Shown here: positions 38,214 through 50,410 of the stretch, one piece after another
How positions within the stretch are numbered: position 1 is the first letter of the stretch
Layout of the letters: every line of letters begins with the position of its first letter
Origin: Brasenia schreberi
Lineage: Eukaryota > Streptophyta > Magnoliopsida > Nymphaeales > Cabombaceae
Direction: 5' to 3'
Length of the DNA: 64,000 nt
NCBI GenBank assembly: GCA_036023115.1
Contig: JAYKKT010000047.1
Location: 2,106,001 to 2,170,000, forward strand
The notes under the pieces: model-generated
Database searches by the model: none
What the model saw: the letters and a program-made list of their open reading frames with translations, nothing else
Told to the model about the DNA's origin: nothing
Translations under genes and position numbers: made by a program

Positions 38214-39051
38214 AACTTTCCGTATTTGGGCTCTGCACTTTGAGTAGTGCGAATTCATTTTCAAGTGGATTGATGGCCTTCAATAAGGCTACAAGATTGC
38301 TATTATTATTTTTAATTTATTCATCAATCGATTAATTTATGTACGCAAGACAATTAAATAACATAATAATTTCAAAATTAAATGGCCAAATAGAAAACTC
38401 GATGTAATATTGATGTTTTAATGAGGTATTATGCCTCATAACTTGAGAAGACTTAACTTGCAGACTAACACGAATATAAAAGATGCATAATTTTTATTTT
38501 GCAGTACATGCAGTGCACCAGCTAACAGTGTCGGTGGTGTGATCTGGGCAGGAACCTAATGCCATTGCTAAGTTTGCAAGGTAAACCATGCCCACTAACC
38601 CTTTCATTAATTCGACCTTGTCCCGATTCTTGCCGTTGGAACAAAAGAATCTAAATACTAAATGAGACCCCATTTTGAGAAACTCCCACCCAAAACTATG
38701 TTCAATCCTGTCATATGGGTGCAAATTTGGACGCAGACACAGAAAAGTTCGGAACTCATGCATGTGAGGAAACGGCATTGGCTTCGGTCTTTATGCTGTC
38801 TTCGTGTCTAAGTTGATACTTTTCCTAAGTGAGGTGTCTGTGATATAAGTTTTATTGAGTGAATTTCAAAATACTTAGTGAAGGGTTATGGTTTATTTTC
38901 ATGAAGATGCTTAATTCTCAGCTATTTGAATGCCAACCAATGCAATTAGCAAGCAACGCATGACGCAATTAGCAGTCACGTCATGGCATTAAAGCCACTT
39001 TCTTAAGCAGCCATTTTGGTCATTAGTAACACCACATGAGTTACATCTTTA

Positions 39052-39115
<64 letters not shown>

Positions 39116-40941
39116 TATGATTAAATGAGATTCATCCAATTTTTCTCTCACAGTATGAGTCCTTTAATTGAATTCTTTGCTTTGCTTATTAGTCTAATAC
39201 TCAATTGTGTTTGTGTAAGATGAATCAAAGATCTCCTTTGTATTTTAAAGGTGTTTATCAGAGTTCATTGCATCCGATTATTTGATATTAGTGGTAAATA
39301 AACCTAAAGGTTAGTGTTTAAGTGTTTCAAAGAATAAATATTCTTTTTCAGTGTATTAAATCTAATATTTCAAGTACCGACTACACATGAAACCGTACCA
39401 TCTATAAGAGCTCAATACCAACAAGTTGAGCCTGCACCATTGCCTGGTCTATCTCAGCTACAAAAGAATTCCACTAGTACCATGGGTATTCGAGGCCTTC
39501 ATAATTAGTCAGGTTCCGAAGTTTTCAAGTAAAAGGAATTGTCGAGTAAAGTCTAGATCTGCAGGATGGATTAACATAAAGCAGACTCACAATGGGGCCT
39601 GTTAGAATATATAATGACAACTTAAGGCTTAACCAAGATTCCCCAAGAAGCTAAACAACATATAAAAGGTACCATTCTGCACAAATGATCAACTTCTGCA
39701 GTGATCGAGGATTAGGTACTTCTTTGCCTTAATAATATTGCTTTAGGGCCACGGTTGGTGTCCTTGAAAGGTTAATATTAATCAGCCTAGATTAAGTTCT
39801 CATAGATTTTTCATGGACAAATATGTTCAGCAGCCAACCTACTATTTTTTGTGGGGTGGCAAAGTTCAGTTGGGTGGAATTCAGGTGAGCCTCGGACTGC
39901 CAGTATACACTTGCGGATCCCATCAGGTATCGGATGAGGCGGCCGCTACACCTCGCCCGTCAATAGCTCTGCCGCTGAATAGTTCCATACCCATATATTT
40001 AACCCATTTGGCCTTAGACTATAGAAAATGGTATGGGCTGATTGGCATCTTGTACATGTCCAGTTGGTCAGAAACTGAACATACTGAACTCTGTGTGAGG
40101 AGGTTCTTACAGAGAAAAGAACATAGAACGCTGGGCAGTGGGTTCGCCCTCTTATGGAAGGTCAGATCTTCAACACTCAGATACACATCTGGCAAGGGTT
40201 TGTCTAACTCTCAGCATTCTTAACACAAAAAGGGAGGTTCTTACAAACAGATATTCAACAATAGGAAATTAGATAAGAGATTATAGTACAGATGTTGGAC
40301 TACATGAAGAAAGTTGTGGTATTCAGCTGAATGAGAAATATGAATATTGATGTGGAATGTAGGTCAATATGTGAAGCAACTGATTTGCAACGTCAATACT
40401 TGTTACACAGAGCTGAAAAATACAATGTAAAACCAATTACCTGTTCAGATCTAAAGAATTTATCGAGCTCGAACCCCATTAAGTCTGAGATTCATACTCA
40501 AACAAATACACATAAGTACAAATTTTTAGCTCCAAAATCAGATAAATATACAATCAAGGAACTTATGCCTTTGAACTAGATAATTTCATTCATGAATAAG
40601 ATTGAATATCTGAACCAACATGCTACATTTACAACCATGAATTACAACCTATACCACACAGAACAAAATCAGACAAGCCTGAATCCCCCTATCTACTGAT
40701 ACTGTATACATATTTGATGTCGATCATGTCATCTCTTCTACTAAAACGCGAAGAACAAACACAACCAAGGAGCTTGACTAAAACTTTAAGCTCTTGCTTT
40801 TCTTATATTTTGCTCCCCAACAAATGAAATTTACACCAAACAGGACTGAAGATATAAATGCTTTTAACAAGAAGAGCTGCTATCCTTTCTATTCTGTTAC
40901 AAGTTCTAATTGATGTCAGAAGGCATTAGATCGCCGAAGCA
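38214..40941. other. Intergenic stretch downstream of the bHLH gene, no supported gene
   Basis: Has (TA)n at 39055-39112 flanked by the inverted ends TTACTAATAT and ATATTAGTATG. A 136-codon open frame at 39813-40223 has no recognisable motif or splice context. The last 300-400 bp before 40942 is probably the bHLH 3' UTR. Confidence 0.45.
39053..39118. repeat. (TA)n tract with inverted flanks
   Basis: About 58 bp of TA repeats bounded by TACTAATA and TATTAGTA, so the whole is one self-complementary palindrome of about 64 bp. Confidence 0.9.
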
Positions 40942-43051
40942 TCAATTATCGACCTTCAAGTTACCTGCAGAAATCCAGTTTAAATTTCAAATAAGAGTCA
41001 AACAATTACATATTAATGCTAGATTTGAGAAAAAAAACAGTTTTTTACCATCCTTTGGTGGAATACGAATATTTGCCGGTGAAACAAAGCCCATCTGGAC
41101 AACATTCTGAAGCTCGTTATCCCAAGCATTCGGCACCTGCCACATAATTTTCCCATTAAAAGATAATAGAACATAATGTAAACATTGTTAAGCTAGGGCA
41201 ATCTATAAAATATTTCAGCGCACCTGCTCCATTTGGTCAAACTGAGGATTCATACTTCTCAATGTATCACCGAAGTTCTTTATGTCATGCACTGCTTCAG
41301 TTCCTGGTTCTATTGATTCTAACGGATATCCACTAACGGTATGACAAGATGGATTAACATTGGGTGCGAAACCAAGAACAGCAGAACTACGGCCTTCTGA
41401 AGAAAAAATCTGCAAGAGACAATATGAAGTGAATCATCTGAGATTATAGGACAAGACAAAAGCTACTGTAAGTCTAGGTGGAACTACGTACATTCTTCAA
41501 AACAATGTCTCCCACATTAAAGTCAGGATTTACAGTAGCCAGCTTCATGGATAGAAACTGAGATGAAGGAATGAAATAAAACGCATTAACGAAGCAGATG
41601 AATGACAGTTAATTAATAATTATAAGCAAAACAAGAAACCAATATAAACATAAATTTTGGTGTGCAATGCTGGAATGGAGTAAAACATACCTCAACCTGA
41701 CATTGGAGCGACAGCACATAGTTAATTATCTCATCAAGCATGACAGCTTTGCCTGTGACCTACAGTTTTCGAGCAAAAGAACCAACGATAGTGTATCTAG
41801 AAAGCTTAACTGAAAGCTAATGAGCCTTCAAACTCATATATGCATAAAGATCGACATTTAGAAGGAAGAAATTCACTACCTTGTTGCAACCTGGAACAAG
41901 ATCTTGTAGGAACCTCATTCGCTCGCTTATCTTTTCCCTTCTTACCTACATTTCAAACAGAATTTGTTGATTTTATTTCAACCACCGATAACCACTTATT
42001 TTTCAATGCGCATAGACCGAGGACGCCTTACCCTTTCAGCAAGGCTGTGGCTGTTGGTTGCTTGTCCACGCCTAGCTCTTACATGAATGTACTCTTCTTT
42101 CTGAGCCTCAGCATTTTGGTTCTGATCCTTGTTTTGTCTTACATTTAATTTAGTAGGGCTATCGCTGGCATCTTCTTCTTTCTTCATTTTCATGGAATCA
42201 TTGGACAAATGAGAAGCATCCTTAGATTGGTCAGACTCATTTCTCCACCATGGACAACAAAATAAAAGATTTCGCTGGCTCCCAATCACGAAAAATTTTA
42301 GGATTTGCAGAAACCATGAGAAAATAAATCTCAAGAAAGCTAAGACCAGAAAACAAACAACCTGTGCATGATCAAAATCTTGGTTCAGGTCAGAAGCAAT
42401 GCCATCAGGCATCCTCTTTCTCTTTCTAGTGTCTAATGGTGAACTAACAATCCTGCTTTCTCCGTTCTGTTCAACCTCCTGATCAGCAATACCCTGGTCG
42501 ATGCCCTCGAATTCTTTGATATACACCAGAGTTCTACTGCTTGTGTTTGCTGCAGACTGATCAATGCGGATACCTTGGTTAGGACTGGATAGATGGTGAT
42601 TATTGGGAGCAACTGTAGAAATTGTGGTGCTGTCCAAAAGGCTGTAGTTGCTCATATTATCAGGATATCTCCCGTTCAAAAGGCATGAAAAACTAGGCGC
42701 AGATCCAACCAAACGAACATTAGAATGATAACCAGCTAAGTTGATCCTGGGCGTCATGTTGAGCTGATACAGTTGCTCTTGATGACCATTAGAAGACATC
42801 TTTCCCCTAAAACCAGCATGTCCATTCATTGGTACCAAACAATCCCAACAAGCCGAAAACGGTTCTATCATTTCAAGAGGTGAACACGAAGCAGCCTTCA
42901 AACAAGAATCAGTGGAGCCAGCAGCGGCTATTCCAGCGCTTGCTTCGGAATGTGAAACTAAGAAACCACTGCAAATGGGGAAATTTGAAGCAGGGGGAGA
43001 GATCCCACTGCTCTGCTCAAAGCCAAACTCTCCATTACTGTTAGAACCCAT
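40942..43051 (-). CDS. bHLH transcription factor of the BIGPETAL/CIB group (bHLH74/62-like), eight exons
   Basis: Exons on the minus strand: 43051-42362, 42274-42032, 41945-41880, 41759-41691, 41557-41492, 41409-41224, 41136-41049, 40964-40942; all junctions GT-AG and in phase, 477 codons including stop. The DNA-binding region reads [20 protein letters not shown] (residues about 296-315, split by an intron after AER) with the His-Glu-Arg triad that contacts G-box DNA (CACGTG). The helix-loop-helix follows: [28 protein letters not shown] and [12 protein letters not shown], strongly conserved in this group. The C-terminus has [10 protein letters not shown] and NLKVDN, typical of bHLH74-like proteins. 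The N-terminal 230 residues are poorly conserved. The group regulates cell elongation, petal size and flowering-time responses; the exact orthologue is not settled. Confidence 0.93.
42275..42361 (-). other. Stop-free, frame-preserving 87-nt intron of the bHLH gene
   Basis: Donor GTTGTTTG at 42361 and acceptor GAGCCAG at 42275. The intron length is a multiple of three and contains no stop in frame, so retention would insert 29 residues rich in Phe, Leu, Ile and Val ([17 protein letters not shown] and onward). The acceptor choice is the weakest point of the gene model; an alternative AG at about 42238 would remove a further 13 codons. Confidence 0.5.
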
Positions 43052-43373
43052 GTTTCAAAACCCAAACGCAACTGACCAATATATGGCGCAAGACCACAAG
43101 CACAGAAAGACTTAAAACGTGGTGAATGCTCACAAACAAAGTTCTCTCACTCAACCAAGTAACAAATTACTTCACCAGAACTTGATACCAAACAAGAAAA
43201 GCTGTCACCAGAATAAGGGTATGAACTTAAAGCATAGTCGCAGTTTGACTGGAAAAGAAACAGCGGGTAATTTCTTGCAAGACTCAACAAGGAACAAACA
43301 CACACTGCAGCTTTTATGTTTTGCAGGACACCAATTTGTGTCAAAGGTAAAGTTCCCCTATATGGCAGGAGCA

Positions 43374-43450
<77 letters not shown>

Positions 43451-43890
43451 ACTATACCAACAACCAGACATTTACTTTAACAAGCGGTAAATAAAGCTTG
43501 AACACCATCATGTAATGAAGCGCATTAAACTAAAAAGAGAGAAAGGAAAAGGTAAGGTTGAGGGGATAAAGGGACAAGGAGCAAAGGGTAGGGCATTAAC
43601 TAAGAGCTCAGTAGATCAAGCTAAAAGGAAAGGCAGATTCCAGTTTTCACCCACAAGTGTATTCTGTCACTTTCAACAAGACCAACAGCTGGAATATCAA
43701 CAATTACCAAAGCTTCTCTAAAAAGATAAAGAAAAAAACCAAGAAATCCCATTTCAGACAACCTACCAAAAATAGCTTGATGCCCCAAAAATAATCAGAT
43801 AACAGAGCACATTTCTCCAGTTGTTCATATAGGAATTGTCAAATACAGAACCATGGCTATAGTGTTTACCATTTTGAGCCAAGAACTCTG

Positions 43891-43933
<43 letters not shown>

Positions 43934-44300
43934 AAAGGAAAGTAGAAATGAAGCCTGAACTCAGAAAGGCATTTCAGATGCCATAAAAGGATTTTCCCTT
44001 AAATTGGCGATCATGAAAAGAATAAGAAAAAGGACAGTATCGAATTCTGGTTAAAGTCCGCAGAGATGGATTAGCTTTGATGCCCTAAACTGGAAACATT
44101 TTGAGGTGAGGTAGGTAATTCAACTTTGCTCTTTTATGTATGGTTAGTCCCCAGTCATCTTAGTCTTCGGCATTAAAAAAAGGATCCAAAAGTGCAGTAA
44201 GAGAATTCTAATTGAAGAATCTTTTGGTTTGCAGAAACCTAATTTGGATATTCATGGCAGTGCTTAGCTTGGAATGGTTGTTGTTTCGATTTATGCAACT
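43052..44300. other. Upstream region and probable 5' leader of the bHLH gene, with (GA)n tracts
   Basis: Two GA tracts (43377-43448 and 43894-43932, CT on the sense strand) lie upstream of the ATG at 43051, a common setting for plant 5' leaders or leader introns. No confident splice pair was assigned. Plus-strand open frames across the GA tract are low complexity. Confidence 0.4.
43377..43448. repeat. (GA)n microsatellite upstream of the bHLH gene
   Basis: About 72 bp of uninterrupted GA dinucleotides. Confidence 0.97.
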
Positions 44301-44637
44301 CATTGATTTCAACTTCCTATTTGAAGTGATACCCACTTCATTTCAGGCCACACAATAGACTCAATTTGAGTAAAAAAATTTCAGCACCAAGAGAAAAGTG
44401 GGCACAAGAGCTGAACTTAGGGGTTTCACGTAAAAACTCAAGTGCCTCCTTTTCTCTCATTTTATTATCTATCTTTTACAAAAACTTAAACATCATTACT
44501 TCTCGTGAATCAAACAAATCAATGTCATAAGCTTATGTTGATCTATACCTAAAGGTTTAATGGCAGAAAATTGACACCACTAATCAAACACACCCTGAAT
44601 GACAGGAAATTGACACCACTCATCAAACACACCCTGA
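44300..44637 (-). mobile_element. Harbinger-like MITE copy with duplicated terminus
   Basis: On the minus strand the end reads AGGGTGTGTTTGATTAGTGG, as in the complete element at 34841. The interior follows it through TGTTTGATTCACGAGAAG and GGCACTTGAGTTTTTACG. The terminal segment GACACCACTAATCAAACACA occurs twice, 38 bp apart (44573 and 44611). The low boundary is approximate. Confidence 0.65.
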
Positions 44638-44639
44638 AG

Positions 44640-45519
44640 AATCATTTATATAAGATCTGAAAAATGACTCCAGTTAGGTTCATCTCCAACGAACGAAAGT
44701 TGTTCATTGATGTTCATCTTCTAATTTGAATAATCTGAATAAGAGTGGGCATGTTAAGCTCTGCAAGCTGGACGTTTTATGTTAGATTTGGCTTGGCTCA
44801 TATGAGCTCGTTAATTAAGCGTGTGTGTATACAGAGAGAGTGGTAAATGTGCAAACCCTGTCATACTCAAATATTCCTAAAAATCTCAACCGGTTAAACA
44901 TTGAGAATAATGGTTGATATTTTAAATAAAAAATAAAAGACTTATTATATTTTTGTAGGTGCATTAATTGCCCTCATACTATTTTTGCTTTAAATATTTC
45001 AACTATTCATCGAATCCATAAGATCTTGAAGTGGATTTAAGTATGAATGAGTATGCTTATAGACTATGATCTCTCTTTATATATATTAGAAACCCATGTT
45101 AACAAAACCGTCGGGTGGTCACATTATGATCTTCCAGTTCTACAAGAAAAGTGCATAAACAATAAATTTTTACTCGATTCCATACTAGGAATTGAATTTT
45201 TCGATGAAAATTACACATTAAAATTTCTGTTGGTTAACTTTAGGGTGCAACTTGTGTTCAGCTACACCACAACGAGCCAACGAGCTGAACACGAAGGAGA
45301 TTTTGATTTGATGAATGAGCAGCTCATGTTGATATGCTTTACAGGGGGCAACTTGTCTGCTACTCTCTCTCTCTCTCTCTTGTTAGCAGAGATCCAAGCA
45401 GTTCATATTCAGATGCTTCACGAGATCGAGTTTCGCTTGATTGGAGTTAACTCCCTTATCCGTCATACTTTCGATCTCTGCTAACGAGGGGGGGAGAGAG
45501 AGAGAGGAGAACATGCTAC

Positions 45520-45583
<64 letters not shown>

Positions 45584-46552
45584 CATGCAGGTATAGAATA
45601 GTTCATGCACATATCAATTCATGCTTAAACTTGTTTTTAAATCTTAATCGTTTGATCAATGAAATTGACAACTGAAATTCAAATCTTATAAATAAAAAAT
45701 TACGTTATAGGTATAATAAATGCATTTGATACAAGTTGTTTTTTGACTTAAAAATTATGACCATCACCTTTAAAATCCAACAATTACTGATCTTTGATAA
45801 TGTTTAAGCATGTAATTTCCATTGCCACCGAGCATCAACTCCTTTTATCTCGCACTCCCTCTTCCTTTGTCCATGGGACTGAGAATCCAAATCATGTCCA
45901 TCGTTTTGTACTTGTACAGTTGCTTGTGACAACTATACTGAACAGAGAATATAATAAACAACAATATTTCGTGCCTTAACCAAATTATTTGCCCCCTTCT
46001 ATTTATCTTTCGTGGTTTCTTTAACCAAAGATGAATCAATCGCTTTGACAGTGACCAACACCTCCTCCCTCGCCTTTGGTGGGCCCGCGTGTTGAAGTTG
46101 ACAAGTCTATTTTGGTCTTCGAGACGCTCAACGTCAAGGTCCCAAACGTTATATCAACCCTTTCATCAAAAGAATAAAAAGTCTCTTTGTGTCTGTCATG
46201 CATCAAATATACCCTCTAAGTTAGCTATCTTGGTCTCTCTCTTAAGCCTTTTCAAAAGTATGTGCTTTGTTTTGGCTTATGTTTCCTTCTCTCTTTCAAA
46301 GTTCTTAGGTCTTTTTATTATTTTTTTAAGATTTGATCAAACCGGTTTTGAGTTTGGCTTCATTCGGTTCTACCCGGTTTTTAGTTCGATTCGGTTTTAC
46401 TTAATTGAAACAATGAGTTTGGTCTACTTGTATTCAACCTAATTTTTTAGCAGAGTTTCATCAGAGGTAACTTAAAATAAGTAAGAGCCTTAAAAGGAAA
46501 ATTGGTTTCCATAAGTAACCTAAAAATTCAAGACTTAAAACTATATTAGTAA
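44640..46552. other. AT-rich intergenic stretch, no supported gene
   Basis: (TA)n at 45523-45582 is flanked by inverted CATGCTA and TAGCATG. A 145-codon frame at 45047-45484 lacks motifs. Degenerate GGTTTCGGTT-like sequence at 46340-46400 belongs to the CCGGTT-rich repeat. Confidence 0.45.
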
Positions 46553-46677
46553 GGTACCCATAGGGTTAGCTCAATGATAGGGTGCCCTAGTGTCGTTATT
46601 ACTGTTGGGGAGTTCGATTCTCATAGGGTACATGTGTGGGTGTGTTAAGCTTCGAACTCTTTTTGTAAAAAAAAAAT
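46553..46677 (+). mobile_element. Complete SINE (family 1), 125 bp, 11-bp target duplication
   Basis: A perfect TATATTAGTAA repeat flanks it (46542-46552 and 46678-46688). It contains an A box TAGCTCAATGATAGG near 46567, a B box GAGTTCGATTCTC near 46610, and ends in an A-rich tail (46667-46676). Structure is that of a tRNA-derived, polymerase III transcribed SINE. No tRNA cloverleaf was fitted. Confidence 0.82.
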
Positions 46678-47018
46678 TATATTAGTAAAACTTTTTTAGC
46701 AAGTTATATGTTATTAATTTTAGATTTTGAAACCTACAAGATTGATACTATAACAAGTTTAGAATTAGAGAGCCAAAGGTGATTTCGTTAACTCGTTTTA
46801 CGGTTGAAATTAGTTTGGTAATTTTTTTATAAACAAAGATTACTTATTGGCCTTCTTTGTAAATAGTTTGTAGTTAATCTTAATTTGAAACAGGTAAGGG
46901 CCTGCTTGTTCCATCTTGACAATTTAAAAGAAAAGAAAGAAAAAAAAGATTATTTAATGGCGAAAGAACTGAAACGATCAAATGCTTATCCAAGAACTGA
47001 ATTTGACAGAAAGACAAT

Positions 47019-47174
47019 GGTGGATCCACAAAATTGTTCCAGGTGGGGGTGGACATCAAGTTCGGGTGAGGCGGGCTTCAAAGTTTTTTTTATATTTTCT
47101 TGAAAATTTCAATACACATAAAATTTTCAAAATTTCGGGTGACTTACCCCTTCACAATGTGGATCCGCCACTGG
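47019..47174. mobile_element. hAT-like MITE copy, about 156 bp
   Basis: Left end CAATGGTGGATCCACA and right end (reverse complement) CAGTGGCGGATCCACA match at 14 of 16 positions. Flanking octamers agree only at about five of eight, so the duplication has decayed. Confidence 0.65.
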
Positions 47175-47275
47175 AGAGAGGTGCCATCAACACATAAATA
47201 ACACTATGAACCAAATTTAACAAGATTTAATCTCTTAATTTAGTGCTTTTCACAAGGTCTTTTTAGAATGATGTT

Positions 47276-47277
<2 letters not shown>

Positions 47278-47360
<83 letters not shown>
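47278..47360. repeat. (CT)n microsatellite
   Basis: About 82 bp of uninterrupted CT dinucleotides. Confidence 0.97.
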
Positions 47361-47362
<2 letters not shown>

Positions 47363-48724
47363 CGTAATAATTATATTTAGGCATGCTGATGGTCATAAGT
47401 TGCAGCTCCCATTAACTAAATGATTACCTTGTCCTGCTTGTGGCAATGGCTACTCATTTTAAGCACCTTGGTTTGAGGACAGTTCAGATTTTTCAACTAA
47501 TTATACGATTGCTTCTGATCATCCATCCAAACTTAAGAAGGAATCCTTCTCTTAACCTTCTAAAGATCTCAAAAGCAATAAAGTTTAGTAAGGCTAATCA
47601 CTCGATTAAAGAACTAAAATGAAGGCTTCATGCATGATAATCTCACTAACATGAGCAACTTGTCTCTGTGAAGAAACCTGAGTGTCCCTGAAAATACCGA
47701 CATATTTTTACAAATGTAGATTGAAATATAGAGTTGGGTGGTTTGGACCTGGCCTGGATGTTCAAACCATACCTGAACTCTATGGCAGGCCCATTTTAGG
47801 GTCAAGTGAGAAATGCACCTCACGAGAAATATGAAAATTTTCTCAGTTTGTAACTGTATACACGAAAATACAAGTGTTTTATGGACATCAAATACTAGTG
47901 TCCCTCACCCAAATGAATTCCTGAGCCTGAACTGCCTGCAGAGCCGAAACAAGCGAATTGGACCATAATTGGAATTGAATGAGGACCTCCTTGGTTTGGT
48001 TATAGTTCCACATTCACAAAAACCTAGCAGGAAGCAGCAATTCCACACTTGTATCATATAGAATTGAATGTTATGGGTTGGACTCATATCATATAGTTAG
48101 TGAAGAGGTGCAAACATGTCTGACTTCATTCTACACACTTGTATAGCTGAAATGCATATGGTTTGATCAATTTTATAGTCCCACCCAGGGGCGCAAGGGT
48201 CGCAACGTCGAAGTTCGATGTCAAGTTCTTCTAAACCTCGCCGGAAGCAGTTTCTGTGTCGATAATGAAAAACAAATTTGGTCGATTTTGTCGAAGCAGA
48301 GAGGCTACAACTGCTCTATCACACCCTGGTGCAATGAGTTCCTGTAAAAGAACTAAAGGAGATTATCAAGCACAAATGATTAGTCTCTCCAACACAAGCC
48401 AATAAGCAATTTTCAGGGTCACAGGAGATATAGGAGTATGCCCTTCATTGGACTTAGCTCATGGGCCTAAAGAGCTCAGTCACGTACCTGAGCTCCCTTA
48501 TATTGCATTGCAAAGTTAGGATTACACTTAAATGAACAAGAGATTAATTTTCTAATGTCGATCTTTCAACATTTAAATAAGAGATTGATCAAAATTCGAG
48601 TATGATCGCGAGTCTAAGTACATTTTCTCTCGTGATAGACTAGAAATTAACAAGGAGAATCATAGTGAAGCAACAATCTAATGAGATGGTCCACCAACGA
48701 ACTCGTTGAGCTAGTTTTGCAGTT

Positions 48725-48840
48725 CTAGTTCTGCCCTCACCATCCACTACCAGATGTAATCCCGGGGGATCGAACTCTTGACCTTCCACTTGAAGGTTCT
48801 TCACTTAAACTACAAGGGTTTTGTGACCCTTCACCACTGA
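48725..48840 (-). repeat. SINE family 2 copy
   Basis: The minus strand reads TTGTAGTTTAAGTGAAGAAC, then GTGGAAGGTCAAGAGTTCGA (B box GAGTTCGATCCCCC). Its A box is more tRNA-like (TAGTTTAAGTG) than in other copies. Confidence 0.5.
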
Positions 48841-50124
48841 TTTTCTGCCATTTAATATTAATTCGTTTTCTTTTCTGGAAGTACCATTTACATATTATTA
48901 CATATCCAATCCCCTTTTCAGTGGCCCTCTTTATGGACTCACTCTTGGGACCACCCACCTTTGTGAAAGGCCCTGGGTTCCTTTTGATGAACCTTACCAT
49001 TTCCTGTTTAAGTCCTTGGATAGCTTGATGGTGATTATACAATCTAGCAAGTGAAATTGAGGCCACCTACAATGCGTGCAGCCGCAATGCATCACAACCA
49101 CGCATCTCCGGGTTGTCGCCCCAGCTGCACAATCCGGATACGGCTCCTTGTACCTAAACTAGATCATAAGTTAATCATTTTTGGTTTGTTGATTGGTATG
49201 CTTGGGTTTACTCCTCAGCTTGGTTGTCAAGATCCACACTTGGGTCCTTAAATCCGATCTTTGGGATCGATCTTGCATTCATGATGATCTCACTGTACAA
49301 GAATGAGAATTATTTTCTTAGATATAAGTTTTTATGAATCACATACAGCAGCAACCTGAGCATATTCATAGTACTTAATATATGTGATAGTGGTAAATGC
49401 TCAAACTCACTTTATCATTTCAACCCTTTCATCTTTCATATTATCATTAAGGTATTTAATGCATGATGCACATTATGTATTGAATACAAAGTACAAAAGC
49501 ACAATGGTGCTTTTACCAAAGTTTTACAATTGATTGTGCTAATGAAACCGTAGAAATGTTTGAGTAGATTTGAGCATAGATGAGATTTGATCATTTATCA
49601 CTATATATATATATATATAATATGTGCATACCAATCCATACTCGAATCTACTTAAAAATCTCTACCACCTTGAAACCTCACTTTAGCAAATTATATAGTC
49701 TTACATTGTATCGGCATTTTCACCTGTGGAGAACTGTTGAAATGAATGGCCATGGCTTTGGGAGATGCTTGTCCATCGTGCATCACAGCTGCTCTGCAAA
49801 CAGCGTTAATAGAATAAGAGAAAATTTAAGTGGCCTTTCTTGGTGAAGGAATCAACAGGAAAAACAGTCAACAAATGCCAAGAGGAACACACGCACACAC
49901 AGAAAAGGAAGGGGGAAAAGGCAGAAAAAGGACAACCTGTACAGGAAAAGATGGTGAAACAACACAAACGCCCACTATCAGAATGAGACTACCATGGAAC
50001 TGTATATAACTGAACCAGGGAGGTCCTCAATTCAGTTCTGGTTTCAGGTCCGGTTCTTCAGGCATTCATATCCAGTTCGAACTGTTGGGCCATGTCTGAA
50101 CTGGCTACCTCGGTGGTTATAATT

Positions 50125-50410
50125 ACTAGGTGCATGGTATTGGAACTACATACTTAGACTCTCATGGGCCTGTAATCATAATTACGAAGAACCATAGTTT
50201 CATGTTTGATTTGCAAGTGGTATTGATGCTTTGGCTTTTATGTAAAGTATGGTAGCAACACTAAAGAAAGGAAGTGCTTGGATTTTCGTGCAAAGATGTT
50301 AAGTCCAATTTATGCAGCTTACTTCTTTTTAATACTGAAGTTTTTTAATCAATTTAAGTTTATGAAACTATAGTTTTACACCAACAACAATAGAACTTAA
50401 AACTGTGAGC
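50125..50410 (+). mobile_element. Harbinger-like MITE copy without recognisable ends
   Basis: Shares with 34841-35239, in order, CATGGGCCTGTAATCATAAT, TTTCATGTTTGATTTGCAAG, GTGCTTGGATTTTCGTGC and AACTATAGTTTTACACCAAC. Terminal repeats have eroded. Confidence 0.6.

Noticed and set aside
39813..40223. 136-codon plus-strand frame
   Set aside because: No recognisable domain, no homologous motif and no convincing flanking splice sites; kept only as part of an intergenic entry.
46553..46677. Functional tRNA gene
   Set aside because: A and B boxes are present, but there is an A-rich tail, flanking target duplication and no plausible full cloverleaf, so it is a SINE.
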